DNA of 64,000 bases, from positions 347,422 to 411,421 of the forward strand of contig NZ_RCHI01000001.1 in the NCBI RefSeq assembly GCF_003664585.1, read 5' to 3'. The first letter of the stretch is position 1. Each line of letters opens with the position of its first letter. The notes under the pieces were generated by a model. The model did no database searches. It saw nothing but the letters and a program-made list of their open reading frames with translations, and had not been told where the DNA came from. Of this stretch, positions 1 to 10,600 are shown one piece after another. The position numbers were made by a program, and so were the translations under genes. The DNA is from Paenirhodobacter hankyongi (GTDB taxonomy: Bacteria > Pseudomonadota > Alphaproteobacteria > Rhodobacterales > Rhodobacteraceae).

Positions 1-993
1 ATCCAGCAGCCCCTGCTCGTATTTGGTCCACCAGAAGTCCTCGCGGTCGCGCCACATATGGCCGCGTTCGACCTCGGTCAGGACGCGGAACAGGAAGCGG
101 ATATCTGAGCCCATCAGCCAGCGCAGAAGCTGTTTCTCCAGCGAGGGGTCGATGAGGTTCCAGATCGCATTGCGTGAAACCCGTGGGTGGCCGTAAAGCT
201 CGGTCAGCCGGTCGGTCAGCAGGGTCATCGTGTCGGGAGGCGGGGCTTGTTCAGCCCAGGGACGCAGCAGCGCCTCGATCGCTTCCGCGGCGCCGTTGAC
301 GCGGGCGGTCTGGCCGGCGGGGCGCAACCAGTCGAGCAATCTCTCGATCTCGGGCCGCTGGTCAAGCCGGGGGGCGATCTGCCGCACGAAGGCAAGGTGT
401 GCGGCATCCATCAGCCCCGGAGCATGGGGGTGGCGCAGCCCGATCCGGCGCAGCCCGGTCCAGGGATCCTCCATCTGCGCCATCCGGGTCGCGATCGCTT
501 CCGGGGCGTGTTGCGGATCCAGAAGCTCGGGGACATGGTCCAGAAGCTGGCGCCATTGCGCGCCGAGGCGGGACTGTGCGCCTTTCAGGTGGCGGGCCAG
601 GTCTGCGCTGTGGACGGCGCCCGGGGCGAAGGTCTCGATGTAGATCCGCAGCATCGGGTTCAGGAAACCTGCACGGGTCGAGGCGGCGATCTCGGCGAGC
701 AGGAAGGCGCGAATGCGGTCATGGGCGGGATCGTCGCGCCAAGGGGCGGAAAACGCCAGCCGCGCCGCGCGTGTCGCGAAGCTCATCGGCACCTTGTGCC
801 AGTCGCGTCGCGCGATCCGGTCTGCCATTTCGGCCAGCAGCCGTTCCGGATCGCGTTCGGGTTTCTCGGGCCTGTCCCAACGATCCAGAACGCGCTTGAC
901 CGTCCGGTTCAAGGCGGTGAAATCCGGTGGAACTGGCAGCTGAAGCGGGGTGGCGCGTTCCAGCAGTTCCGACAAGGGGCGGGGGGGGCTCAT
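1..993 (-). CDS. zorC: Zorya protein ZorC, EH-signature domain (partial, cut by window edge)
   Basis: An open frame runs leftward from the ATG at 993 off the window edge (331 codons visible, no stop). It starts in an ATGA overlap with the zorB stop, so the two are translationally coupled. The protein is soluble-looking and helical, with many Trp/Arg/Leu residues. Near the left edge it carries a Trp/aromatic-rich stretch, HMWRDREDFWWTKYEQG, of the kind that defines the EH-signature family. ZorC is the cytosolic DNA-binding/effector-coupling component of Zorya anti-phage systems, acting with the ZorAB membrane motor. The assignment rests mainly on position after zorA and zorB plus this motif. 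The remaining effector gene (zorD or zorE) would lie left of the window. Confidence 0.82.
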   Translation of the reverse strand, partial: MSPPRPLSELLERATPLQLPVPPDFTALNRTVKRVLDRWDRPEKPERDPERLLAEMADRIARRDWHKVPMSFATRAARLAFSAPWRDDPAHDRIRAFLLAEIAASTRAGFLNPMLRIYIETFAPGAVHSADLARHLKGAQSRLGAQWRQLLDHVPELLDPQHAPEAIATRMAQMEDPWTGLRRIGLRHPHAPGLMDAAHLAFVRQIAPRLDQRPEIERLLDWLRPAGQTARVNGAAEAIEALLRPWAEQAPPPDTMTLLTDRLTELYGHPRVSRNAIWNLIDPSLEKQLLRWLMGSDIRFLFRVLTEVERGHMWRDREDFWWTKYEQGLLD

Positions 994-1973
994 GGTTCTC
1001 CCCCGCGCAGTTTCAGCTCGGCCGAGATCCGTTCTATATCCTCGACCCGGTGCGGGATCAGGTCCTTGCCCGGTGGCACATACATGATGAAGCGCAGATC
1101 GATGCGGCGGTTGGCGGCCTTGCCCTGCAGCGTGTCGTTGTCGGTGATCGGCCGCATCTCGCCATAGCCTGCCAGCGCCAGGACCGGTTGATCCAGCAGG
1201 TTCTCGAATCCCAGCATCGGCGGATGGTCGTCACGCGCGCTGTCGGGGGCGATCTCGTTGAAGGCGGAAAGCGCCCGCGTCATCGACAGTTGCAGGTTGT
1301 AGGCCTGTGAGGCGTCGGCATCGGTATGCCCCTCGACCTGCACGGTCTCGATCAGGACGAGGTCGGGGTTGCAAGACAGGTCTACCTTGCCGCTCGGGCC
1401 GGTGCTGAAGCAGGGTAATTGCCGGGCCAGGTGATCCCCCAGGAGCCGGATGATCCGAAGGCTCTGGCCGCTCAACCCGCCCTGGCCCGAGGCGAAAAGC
1501 CCCGCCCCCTGGAACCGCAGCGCATCGCCCTGCGCGCTGACGTCAAGCCCCTCGATCTTCTCGCGCAGGATATCGGCCTTGACCGCCTTGGCCAGGGCAT
1601 CGACGATCGCGGTGCGGCTACGTACGGCTTCGGCGTTGTAAACCTCGAGCGGGTCTTTCTTGGCCAGCTGTCGGCGCAGTTCGGCGATCTCTTTCTCGAG
1701 CTCGGCGATGCGGGTGGCTTGATCTCTGTTTTCCTGCTGCAGCCGAGTGACTTCGGCCTCCAGTCTTGCGATTTCGGCTCGCGCATTGTCGCGTTCCTGC
1801 ACCACGGTGTCGTAGACCGGACGCGAGACGGTGTCGGTGTCATTGTATCGGCTGGCGAAGAAGGCCAGCAGGATCATCAGGATGAACAGGAAGCTGATCG
1901 TCATGTCGGTCATCGACACGAAGGCGGATTCGGCCTCTTCTTCCTCGCGGTGACGACGGGGCGCGAACCGCAT
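990..1973 (-). CDS. zorB: Zorya protein ZorB, MotB-like membrane anchor with OmpA peptidoglycan-binding domain
   Basis: 327 residues. One N-terminal membrane helix (about residues 20-42, SMTDMTISFLFILMILLAFF) contains the Asp that MotB/TolR-type proton channels use. A coiled coil (about 50-105) follows, then a C-terminal OmpA-like domain (about 180-315) with VEGHTDADASQAYNLQLSM and NRRIDLRF. In Zorya, ZorB pairs with ZorA as a proton-driven inner-membrane motor anchored to peptidoglycan. Its ATG overlaps the zorA stop (TGATG) and its stop overlaps the zorC start (ATGA), so the three genes are one coupled unit. A flagellar MotB is unlikely because no flagellar genes are nearby and the neighbour has EH-signature features. 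Confidence 0.9.
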   Translation of the reverse strand: MRFAPRRHREEEEAESAFVSMTDMTISFLFILMILLAFFASRYNDTDTVSRPVYDTVVQERDNARAEIARLEAEVTRLQQENRDQATRIAELEKEIAELRRQLAKKDPLEVYNAEAVRSRTAIVDALAKAVKADILREKIEGLDVSAQGDALRFQGAGLFASGQGGLSGQSLRIIRLLGDHLARQLPCFSTGPSGKVDLSCNPDLVLIETVQVEGHTDADASQAYNLQLSMTRALSAFNEIAPDSARDDHPPMLGFENLLDQPVLALAGYGEMRPITDNDTLQGKAANRRIDLRFIMYVPPGKDLIPHRVEDIERISAELKLRGGEP

Positions 1974-4018
1974 CAGGCACCTCTTTGCTGCGGCTGGAAG
2001 TCTTGCAGGTTGTCGACGACAGTTTGCAGGACCGACACAGCGTCGTTGAGTCCCTTGGACATGTCGACCACATGGCCGCGCACGGATTGCATCGCCGTCT
2101 CGGTCTGCGATGCGTAGATGTCGAAGGCATGGCCGAGCTTGTTGTCGATGTCATCAAGCTTGTCTCCCTGGCCCTGCATCCTGCGGACCAGTTCTTCGAC
2201 GCCCCGCATGGCCGCTTCGATGGCCTGGCGTTGCGTACCAAGGATTTCTTGCGCGCTCTTCAGCGCCTGAGCGGCGGATTGCGCCGTGATTTCGGCGCTG
2301 CGGGTGACGGTGGTCGCGACGTTTCGGGTGCTTTCGTTGAGATTGCGCAGGCCGGCCTCGACCTGCTCGGTGCTGGCGCGGATCGGCTGCGCGGCGGCGG
2401 TCATGTCCTGAGAGGCTGTGCGGAATCTGCCGGCCGCCTCGGAGGTCGCTTGCGCCCCATCCCGGAGGCTGGTTGCGGTCGCGCGTGCAGCCTCCGTGCT
2501 GTCTTCGAGAGAAGAAACCAGGTCGTCCAGCTGTTCACCCAGCGTCGTGAGCGGTGACATCAGTTCCTGTCCGGCCTTGGCAAAGACCTCGTGCGACATC
2601 TCGGTGATTTTCTGGCTGCTGGCTTCGAACGCGCTCAGCATCGAGCGGCCTGCACCGTCGATGGCGGCGCCCGCAGCCGTTCCGGCCTCCTGCATCCGTG
2701 CCTGCGCCGCCTCCGCGCCGCTTTTCGCCGCGCCTTCCATTTCCTCGCGCATCGCCTGCGCGGCCTTGCTCATGTCCGAGGCTGCCTCGGACATTGCCCG
2801 CGCCCCGGCACCGGTATTATCGCGGATCCCTTCCAGCGTGGTGTTCATGACGCCCAGCAACTGTTCCGCGCCGGCCGTGAAAGCACCGCTGGCGGATTGT
2901 GCCGTCTGGGTCATCGAGTTGCGAAGGTCTTCGACCGCCTGTGCGACGCGCGCGACGGCCTGGTCCATCTCACTCCCCATCCGGCCCGAGGATTCGTCCA
3001 TCCGCGAGGCCAGCTGGGCGATCCGGTCACCGGCCTGGGCGATTCGCTCGCTGGCGATGGTCAGCGCCTGCTCGACCCCCGAACTGACCTGTTGCGACAG
3101 GTCGGCGGCCATGGTCTGGACGCTGTCCGTCCCCTGTTGTCCGACCCTGTCGAGGATCGGCTGCATACTGTCCGAGATCGATTGCGCGATCGCCTGCGGC
3201 ACCTCTTCCCGCAGCGGTCGGCCCAGCTCGGCGACCAGCTCGAAACCAAGCTTGCGCTGGGCTTCCTGCGCTTCGACCTGCGCCTTGAGCTGGTTCAGCG
3301 CGATCTGTTCGAGACTGGCGAATGTCAATTTCTCTTCGATCAGCCGCACCAGTTGATGCAAGGCTTTCTCGACCTTTCCGCGTTGGCGATGCAGCACTAT
3401 GGTGAAGACGATCGAGCAGGCCAGGCCGGTCAGTGACATGATGAACTTGGCCGAGGCAATCCGCAGCAGGGTTTGCATCGTTGCCGAGGTGATCTCTTCG
3501 CCGGACATAGAGTGCAGCGCCGCGATCAGCCCCAGGAAGGTCAACGCAAGGCCGATCGAGACGAACAACCCGGGCAGCAAGCGCAGAAATCCCGGGCCGT
3601 ATCCGAGATCGTCGAGGTTGAAAAAGGTCGCCGGGCGCACCGTGTTGCGCAGCACCGGGGGCTCGGTGAGGTCGTCGACAATCGTCGTTTCGCTGAATTC
3701 GTCCCAGGCCTCGCGAAGCGTGGCGCCCGTGTTCCCCTTGGCGATCTCGTGCAGTTCGGCGGAGAATCTCTCGCGGCCGCCTTGGGCAAATTCCTCGGGT
3801 GAAATACCGACCAGAGCCTTGTTCACGCGCTGCAACAGCTTTGCGCGGTGGCGCATGATACGCCAGGTGAAAAAGCTGAAGCCGAGCAAGCCGAGCACGA
3901 GAAGGATGACGACGAGGCCCGGGGCGCTTTCGTTCTTCAGAGCCGCGGCAATGAAAAGCACGGCGTGCACGACGGGAAGGCCAATTGAATCGAAAATCGT
4001 CTGAAAAGCCGTCGGCAT
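1973..4018 (-). CDS. zorA: Zorya protein ZorA, MotA-like proton channel with long coiled-coil tail
   Basis: About 681 residues if started at the ATG at 4018 (MPTAFQTIF). An in-frame upstream ATG at 4081 would add 21 residues, but these look unlike a membrane-protein N-terminus. Three hydrophobic segments (about 34-52, 143-170, 186-208) form the MotA/TolQ/ExbB-like channel part. They are followed by about 470 residues of Ala/Glu/Gln/Met-rich amphipathic helix, the long intracellular tail that separates ZorA from flagellar MotA. The known role is sensing of phage infection by the ZorAB motor and signalling along the tail to ZorC and the effector. It is the first gene of a leftward operon. Which start is used is uncertain. 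Confidence 0.88.
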   Translation of the reverse strand: MPTAFQTIFDSIGLPVVHAVLFIAAALKNESAPGLVVILLVLGLLGFSFFTWRIMRHRAKLLQRVNKALVGISPEEFAQGGRERFSAELHEIAKGNTGATLREAWDEFSETTIVDDLTEPPVLRNTVRPATFFNLDDLGYGPGFLRLLPGLFVSIGLALTFLGLIAALHSMSGEEITSATMQTLLRIASAKFIMSLTGLACSIVFTIVLHRQRGKVEKALHQLVRLIEEKLTFASLEQIALNQLKAQVEAQEAQRKLGFELVAELGRPLREEVPQAIAQSISDSMQPILDRVGQQGTDSVQTMAADLSQQVSSGVEQALTIASERIAQAGDRIAQLASRMDESSGRMGSEMDQAVARVAQAVEDLRNSMTQTAQSASGAFTAGAEQLLGVMNTTLEGIRDNTGAGARAMSEAASDMSKAAQAMREEMEGAAKSGAEAAQARMQEAGTAAGAAIDGAGRSMLSAFEASSQKITEMSHEVFAKAGQELMSPLTTLGEQLDDLVSSLEDSTEAARATATSLRDGAQATSEAAGRFRTASQDMTAAAQPIRASTEQVEAGLRNLNESTRNVATTVTRSAEITAQSAAQALKSAQEILGTQRQAIEAAMRGVEELVRRMQGQGDKLDDIDNKLGHAFDIYASQTETAMQSVRGHVVDMSKGLNDAVSVLQTVVDNLQDFQPQQRGA

Positions 4019-4478
4019 TGCTGTCTCTGCTCTCGTTTGTACAGTTACAGGGCCGACAAATCCGCTTTCCACGCAGGGCAAAAAAGACGATACGGCTCCA
4101 AATCAAATACTACCTATGGGTAATTGGCGGGCAAATACAGCCCGTTTGGGGTGAGGTTTGGGAATTTTGGAGGCGACCTTTGCGGTGGCGCAAGGTCTGC
4201 CGGTTGATCTTGTGCATATCCGGGAGGGAGAGCATTGAAAACGCTCGGAGCATGCCTCGGTTGGGGCAAGGTTGGGGCAAGGACGTGAATCTGTTCAGAT
4301 GGCTTTCGCCCATCAACCCGCCCTCCTGGAAACGCCTGGATGCAACGTGATCCGACCGGGGGGAGCCTCGGTTTGTGGCGGGGGCGTAAACACTGCCGCG
4401 TCGGAAACGGTCGCATCGCGTTGCCAAGGCTTGCTGCGGGTGGTCTAGTCCGCCGCGAAACGACCCCGGAGACCCATC
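4019..4478. promoter_or_regulatory. Divergent intergenic region between zorA and hsdM
   Basis: This 460-bp stretch separates two defence operons transcribed away from each other, so it must hold both promoters. It includes an AT-rich patch around 4095-4135. No open frame here looks like a real protein. I could not fix -10 or -35 boxes with confidence. A tandem repeat lies at 4259-4280. Confidence 0.5.
4259..4280. repeat. Tandem 11-bp direct repeat
   Basis: Two exact adjacent copies of GGTTGGGGCAA lie in the zorA/hsdM divergent region. They could be a regulator site or a recombination scar between the two defence modules. Only the repetition itself is visible. Confidence 0.6.
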
Positions 4479-6311
4479 GTGAACCAGCAAGCCCTGTCCG
4501 CCTTCCTTTGGTCGGTCGCCGACCTTCTGCGCGGTGACTACAAGCAGTCGGATTACGGCAAGGTCATCCTTCCTTTCACGGTGCTGCGCCGGATCGATTG
4601 CGTCCTCGCCCCGACCAAGGACGCCGTGCTGCAGGAGCGCAAGCGGCGCGAGGCGCAGGGGATGCCGCCGGACGCCTTCCTGCGTCGGGCCTCGGGGGCG
4701 GGGTTCTACAACGCGTCGGACCTGGATCTGAAGAAGCTCCTGGGCGACCAGGACAATGTCGCGGTGAACCTGCGGGCCTACCTTCTGGGCTTCTCGCCCG
4801 AGGTGCGCGACATCTTCGAGCATTTCGATTTCGACATCCAGATCGATCGCCTCGGTAAGGCCGGGCTGCTCTACCAGGTGGCGGAGAAATTCGCCCAGGT
4901 GGACCTGCACCCGGATGTGGTCAGCAACTACCAGATGGGGCTGGTGTTCGAGGAACTGATCCGCCGCTTCTCGGAACTGTCGAACGAGACCGCCGGCGAA
5001 CATTTCACCCCGCGCGAGGTGATCCGCCTGATGGTCGCCCTGATCTTCGCCGAGGACGGCGACGCGCTGAGCAAACCGGGCGTGGTACGCGCGATCTATG
5101 ATCCGACCGCAGGCACGGGCGGCATGCTCTCGGTCGCGGAAGAGGCGTTGACCGCGATGAACCCGGCCGCCTCGGTCTCGCTGTTCGGGCAGGAGCTGAA
5201 CCCCGAATCCTACGCGATCTGCAAGGCCGACATGCTGATCAAGGGGCAGGACGTCGGCAATATCGTCTTCGGCAACACGCTTTCCGACGACGGCCACCCG
5301 GAGCGCAAGTTCGACTACATGCTGTCGAACCCGCCGTTCGGCGTCGAATGGAAGAAGGTCGAGAAATTCGTGCGCGCCGAGGCCGAGCAGAAGGGCTTCG
5401 CCGGCCGGTTCGGCCCCGGCCTGCCGCGGGTCTCGGACGGCTCGCTCCTGTTCCTGCTGCACCTGCTGTCGAAGATGCGCCCGGCATCGCAGGGCGGCGC
5501 GCGCTTCGGCATCGTGCTCAACGGCTCGCCGCTCTTCACCGGCGGCGCCGGTTCGGGCGAAAGCGAGATCCGGCGCCACCTGCTCGAATCCGACCTCGTC
5601 GAGGCAATCGTCGCCCTGCCGACCGACATGTTCTACAACACCGGCATCGCGACCTATGTCTGGATCGTCTCGAACCACAAGCCCGCCGCGCGCAAGGGCC
5701 GGGTGCAGCTGATCGACGGCTCGCATTTCTGGCGCAAGATGCGCAAGAGCCTCGGCTCCAAGCGCAAGGAGCTCGGTGAGGACGACATCGCCACCATCAC
5801 CCGGCTTTACGCCGCGGGGCAGGAGGCGCGGCTGGCGCGGATCACCGACGCCGCGGGCCGTGTCGAAACCCGCGTGCTGATCGGCGACGCGCCCGAACCG
5901 GCCGTGCCCGAGGGCGGCAAGATCGGCTTCGTGCCGCTCTCGCGCATCCTGCCCAATGCCGCTTTCGGCTATCATTCGATCACCGTCGAGCGGCCCCTGC
6001 GCGACGCGGAGGGCGCGATCGTGCTTGGCCAGCGCGGCAAGGCGAAGGGCCAGCCGCAACCCGACGCAAGCCTGCGCGACACCGAGACCGTGCCGCTCTC
6101 CGAGGAGATCGCGGCGTATTTCGCCCGCGAGGTGCTGCCCCACGCCCCCGACGCCTGGATCGACGCGACGAAGACGAAAGTGGGCTACGAGATCCCCTTC
6201 AACCGGCAGTTCTACATCTTCGAGCCGCCCCGGCCGCTGGCCGAGATCGACGCCGAGCTGGCCGAGGTAACGGCGCGGATCGAGGCGATGCTGAAGGGCT
6301 TGAGCGCATGA
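4479..6311 (+). CDS. hsdM: Type I restriction-modification system, DNA methyltransferase subunit HsdM
   Basis: 610 residues, GTG start preceded by GGAGA. An HsdM N-terminal helical domain comes first. The SAM-binding motif [10 protein letters not shown] lies at about residues 208-217 and the N6-adenine methylase motif NPPF at about 284. It methylates adenine within the bipartite site chosen by HsdS, protecting the host, and is an obligate part of the restriction complex. Its stop overlaps the hsdS start (ATGA). Length and motif order fit the family, and the gene looks intact. Confidence 0.96.
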   Translation: MNQQALSAFLWSVADLLRGDYKQSDYGKVILPFTVLRRIDCVLAPTKDAVLQERKRREAQGMPPDAFLRRASGAGFYNASDLDLKKLLGDQDNVAVNLRAYLLGFSPEVRDIFEHFDFDIQIDRLGKAGLLYQVAEKFAQVDLHPDVVSNYQMGLVFEELIRRFSELSNETAGEHFTPREVIRLMVALIFAEDGDALSKPGVVRAIYDPTAGTGGMLSVAEEALTAMNPAASVSLFGQELNPESYAICKADMLIKGQDVGNIVFGNTLSDDGHPERKFDYMLSNPPFGVEWKKVEKFVRAEAEQKGFAGRFGPGLPRVSDGSLLFLLHLLSKMRPASQGGARFGIVLNGSPLFTGGAGSGESEIRRHLLESDLVEAIVALPTDMFYNTGIATYVWIVSNHKPAARKGRVQLIDGSHFWRKMRKSLGSKRKELGEDDIATITRLYAAGQEARLARITDAAGRVETRVLIGDAPEPAVPEGGKIGFVPLSRILPNAAFGYHSITVERPLRDAEGAIVLGQRGKAKGQPQPDASLRDTETVPLSEEIAAYFAREVLPHAPDAWIDATKTKVGYEIPFNRQFYIFEPPRPLAEIDAELAEVTARIEAMLKGLSA

Positions 6312-7684
6312 AACCCTATCCGGTGTATAAGCATAGCGGGGTGGACTGGCTTGGAGAGGTGCCCGAGGGGTGGGAGGTGGTGCGGCTGAAATTTGTTGTT
6401 GAACGCAACGATGGAGGCATATGGGGTGATGATCCTACAGAAGAAAATAACACCATCGTACTTCGATCAACCGAGCAGACAGAGGATGGTGAATGGTGCA
6501 TCGAAGATCCAGCGTTTCGAAATATCCAGAGTGATGATGCGGTGCGCTACTGCTTGGAAGAGGGGGACATCCTGATCACCAAATCCAGTGGAAGCGCAAG
6601 ACACATCGGGAAAGCGACTCTCGTTGACGAAACAATTGCGGCGCTTAACGCGTGCTACTCTAATTTTATGCAGCGAATCCGCACTGGCGAGAGCTATTTG
6701 CCAAAGCTTGCATGGTATCTTTTCAACAATCCGCTTGCACGCCGCCAGTTCGATCTAATGTCGAGTAGTTCCACTGGGCTAGCCAATCTAACCGCTGGTA
6801 TGATCGGACAAATTGTTATCCCTCTCCCCCCTCTGCCCGAGCAGCGGGCGATTGCGGGGTTTCTGGATCGGGAGGTGGGCAAGATCGACGCGCTGGTGGC
6901 GGAGAGCCGGCGGCTTGTCGCGCTGCTGGCCGAGAAGCGCCAGGCCACCATCAGCCACGCCGTCACCCGCGGCCTGAACCCCGCCGCCCCCCTGCGCCCC
7001 TCCGGCATCGACTGGTTGGGCGACATCCCCGAGGGGTGGGAGGTTGTGCAGTTGAAGCGCTACGCTAAACTGCAAGGTGGATACGCATTCTCGTCAGCTC
7101 TTTTTAACCCGGATGGGGTGCCAGTTGTTCGTATGACCAATCTTGATCGAGGCGAACTCGATTTTTCGTCGCTGATTTGTGTTCCAGAATGCGCGGTCAA
7201 TGAGCGCGTTGCGCTTCGCGAGGGTGACTTAATTTGGGGCATGTCCGGTAGTGTCGGTGAAACTGGTAGCCTTGGCAACTATGCGCGCGTCCGAGAGAAA
7301 GATTTACCTTGCCAGTTGAACCAGCGGGTCGGCCGTTTCTTGGCGCAGCCAGATCGGCTTGATTTGTCATTTCTGGAACTCATAATTCAGACCCGTTATT
7401 TCTACGAGCAGATCCTTCTTTGGGTAACTGGGACCGCTCAATACAATATTAGCTCAGAACAGGTGGAATCCTGCTCGATCGCTGTCCCTCCAATCAGTGA
7501 GCAAGCCGAGATCGTTGCTGAAGTTCGATTGGTGCTAGCGCGGTTCGACGCCCTCACCGCCGAGGCCAATTCCGCCATTGCCCTGCTGCTCGAACGGCGC
7601 GCCGCGTTGATCTCGGCCGCCGTCACCGGCAAGATCGACGTGCGGGGCGAGGCCCCGGCGGAAGCGGCGGCGGGGGGCGGCTGA
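6308..7684 (+). CDS. hsdS: Type I restriction-modification system, specificity subunit HsdS
   Basis: 458 residues with two target-recognition domains. Each is introduced by a near-identical conserved block, [18 protein letters not shown] near residue 10 and [18 protein letters not shown] near residue 233. A conserved central helix ([19 protein letters not shown]) lies between the halves. HsdS sets the DNA target for both methylation and restriction. The DNA encoding the two recognition domains (about 6390-6830 and 7055-7540) is visibly AT-richer than the conserved blocks and the flanking genes, a sign of domain replacement by recombination. The start overlaps hsdM, and hsdR follows one base after the stop. 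Confidence 0.95.
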   Translation: MKPYPVYKHSGVDWLGEVPEGWEVVRLKFVVERNDGGIWGDDPTEENNTIVLRSTEQTEDGEWCIEDPAFRNIQSDDAVRYCLEEGDILITKSSGSARHIGKATLVDETIAALNACYSNFMQRIRTGESYLPKLAWYLFNNPLARRQFDLMSSSSTGLANLTAGMIGQIVIPLPPLPEQRAIAGFLDREVGKIDALVAESRRLVALLAEKRQATISHAVTRGLNPAAPLRPSGIDWLGDIPEGWEVVQLKRYAKLQGGYAFSSALFNPDGVPVVRMTNLDRGELDFSSLICVPECAVNERVALREGDLIWGMSGSVGETGSLGNYARVREKDLPCQLNQRVGRFLAQPDRLDLSFLELIIQTRYFYEQILLWVTGTAQYNISSEQVESCSIAVPPISEQAEIVAEVRLVLARFDALTAEANSAIALLLERRAALISAAVTGKIDVRGEAPAEAAAGGG

Positions 7685-7685
7685 G

Positions 7686-10600
7686 ATGGCGACGCACAGG
7701 GAAATCGGCTTCGAGGAACAGATCTGCGCCGATCTGGCCGCGCAGGGCTGGCTTTACGCCGAACCGGGGCAGGCGGGCGACGCCCGCTCCTATGACCGCG
7801 TGCTTGCGCTTTACCCCGAGGACCTGATCGCCTGGGCCGAGGCGACGCAGCCCAGGGCTTGGGCCGAGGCGCTGGCCCGCCATGGTCTGCCCGCGATCCT
7901 TGCCCGGATCCGCAAGCAGCTCGACGCGCGCGGCACGCTCGATCTGTTGCGCCAGGGCGTCGAGATCGTCGGCTTGCGCGCGCCCCTGATGCTGGCGCAG
8001 TTCCGCCCGGCGAGCGGCATGAACCCCGAGATCACCGCGCGCTATGACGCCAACCGGCTGCGGGTGCTGCGGCAGGTGCATTACTCGGAGGCCGCGCCCA
8101 ACCGCAGCATCGACCTCGTGCTGTTCCTGAACGGCATCCCGGTGGCCACGACCGAGCTGAAGACCGATTTCACCCAGAGCGTTCAGGATGCGGTCGATCA
8201 ATACCGCTTCGACCGCAAGCCGCAGGAAAAGGGCGGCAAGCCCGAGCCGCTGCTGTCCTTCCCCGGCGGTGCGCTGGTGCATTTCGCGGTCTCGGACCGG
8301 CTGGTGCGGATGACGACGCAGCTTGCGGGCCCAGCGACCCGGTTCCTGCCCTTCGACCGGGGCGATCACGGCGCGGCCGGCAACCCGGTGAACCCGGACG
8401 GCCACCGCACCGCCTATCTGTGGCAGGAGATCTGGGCGCGCGACAGCTGGCTCGAGATCCTCGGGCGCTACATGGTCGGAGTGAAGGACGCCAGGAAGAA
8501 GCTCGTGGGGGCGATCTTCCCGCGCTATCACCAGCTTGACGCGACGCGGTGCATCCGGGCCGCGGTGCTGAAGGAAGGGCCGGGCGGCAAATACCTGATC
8601 CAGCACTCGGCGGGGTCGGGCAAGACCAACTCGATCGCCTGGACCGCGCATCAGCTAGCCGACCTGCACGACGCCGGGGACCGCAAGATGTTCTCGACGG
8701 TGATCGTGGTCTCGGACCGCAACGTGATCGACACCCAGCTGCAGGAGGCCGTCTTCGCCTTCGAGCGCACCACCGGCGTGGTCGAGACGATCACCCGCGA
8801 GCACGGCGCCAAGCGCAAGCAGCTGACCGAGGCGCTGAACGGCGAGAAGAAGATCGTGGTCTGCACGATCCAGACCTTCCCGGCGCTGATGGATGCGGCG
8901 GAGAAACTGGCCTCGACCGCCGGCAAGAGCTTTGCGGTGATCGCCGACGAGGCGCATTCGAGCCAGACCGGCGGCGCGGCCTCGGCGCTGAAACAGGTGC
9001 TGTCCGCCGAGGAGAAGGCCGAGCTGGAAGATGGCGGCGGGTTCTCCAGCGAAGACGTCATGAACGCGACCATGTCGGCCAGGGCCGCGCCCCGGGGCAT
9101 CAGCTTCGTCGCCTTCACCGCGACGCCCAAGGGCAAGACGCTGGAACTGTTCGGCCGGCGCCCCGATCCGGACGCGCCCGCCGGCCCCGGCAATCTGCCC
9201 GCGCCGTTTCACGTCTATTCGATGCGGCAGGCGATCGAGGAGGGCTTCATCCTCGACGTGCTGCAGAACTACACACCTTATGACCTGGCGTTCCGCCTGT
9301 CCGCGAACGGCCGCGAGATCGACGACAGGGAGGTCGAGCGCAGCAAGGGCACCAAGGCGCTGATGCAATGGGTGCAGCTGCACCCGACCAACATCGCGCA
9401 GAAGGTGGCGATCGTGGTCGAGCATTTCCGCACCACGGTGATGCCGCTGCTGAACGGCCACGCCAAGGCGATGGTGGTCACCGCAAGCCGCAAGGAGGCG
9501 GTGCGCTGGCAGATCGCGATGCGCAAGTACATCGAGGAGAGGGGATACGGGCTTGGCACGCTGGTGGCCTTCTCGGGCGAGGTCAGCGATCCCGAAAGCG
9601 GTCCCGACCCGTTCTCGGAGACCAGCAAGACGTTGAACCCGGGGTTGCGCGGCGACATCCGCGAGACATTCAAGGGCCCGGCCTTCCACCTGTTGATCGT
9701 CGCCAACAAGTTCCAGACCGGCTTCGACCAGCCGCTTCTGTGCGGCATGTATGTCGATCGCCGGCTCGCGGGGATCCAGGCGGTGCAGACGCTGTCGCGG
9801 CTCAACCGGGCCTACGAGAAGGACGGGGTGAAGAAGGACACGACCTATATCCTCGATTTCGCCAACAGTGCCGAGGATATCCTGTCGGCCTTCCGCACCT
9901 ATTACGAAACCGCCGAGCTGGAGGATGTCACCGACCCGAACCAGGTGCTCGACCTGCGCGCGCAGCTGGACGGGCTGGGCTATTACGACGACGGAGAGGT
10001 CGACCGGGTGGTGCGAGCCGCGCTCGATCCGAAGGCGTCGCACGGGGCGCTGTCGGCGGCGCTGGAGCCGGTGGCGGATCGGCTGCTGAAGCAGTTCGCC
10101 GCGGCGCGCCAGGCCGAGCGCGAGGCCCGCGCCCGGGGGGGCGAGGACGCCGTTCTGGCCGCGAAACAGGTGCAGGAGGCGCTGATCCTGTTTCGTTCGA
10201 ACATGGGGGCCTATGTGCGGCTCTACGCATTCCTGTCGCAGATCTTCGATTACGGCTCGACCGACATCGAGGCCCGCAGCATCTTCTATCGCCACCTGAT
10301 CCCGGTGCTGGAGTTCGGGCGCGAACGCGAGGGAGTCGACCTGAGCAAGATCGAGCTGAGCTTCGTCAAATCGAACCGCAAGGACAGCGCGAGGCTGCAG
10401 CTGTCCGGCCCGGCCGAGAAGCTGAAACCGATGACCGAGACCGGCTCGGCCTCGGTGCAGGACAAGGAAAAGGCGCGGCTCTCCGAGATCGTCGCCCGGC
10501 TCAACGACCTGTTCTCGGGGCTGACCGAGGGCGATGAGGTGTCGGGGCTGAACACCATCCACACCAAGGTCATGGAAAACGAGCAGCTGCGCCAGCAGGC

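Noticed and set aside
1973..4081. zorA/zorB as flagellar motA/motB
   Set aside because: The MotA-like protein has a very long coiled-coil tail, no flagellar genes are near, and the next gene has EH-signature features.
4110..6143. 677-codon open frame on the minus strand
   Set aside because: Antisense to hsdM and the promoter region; composition typical of a shadow frame.
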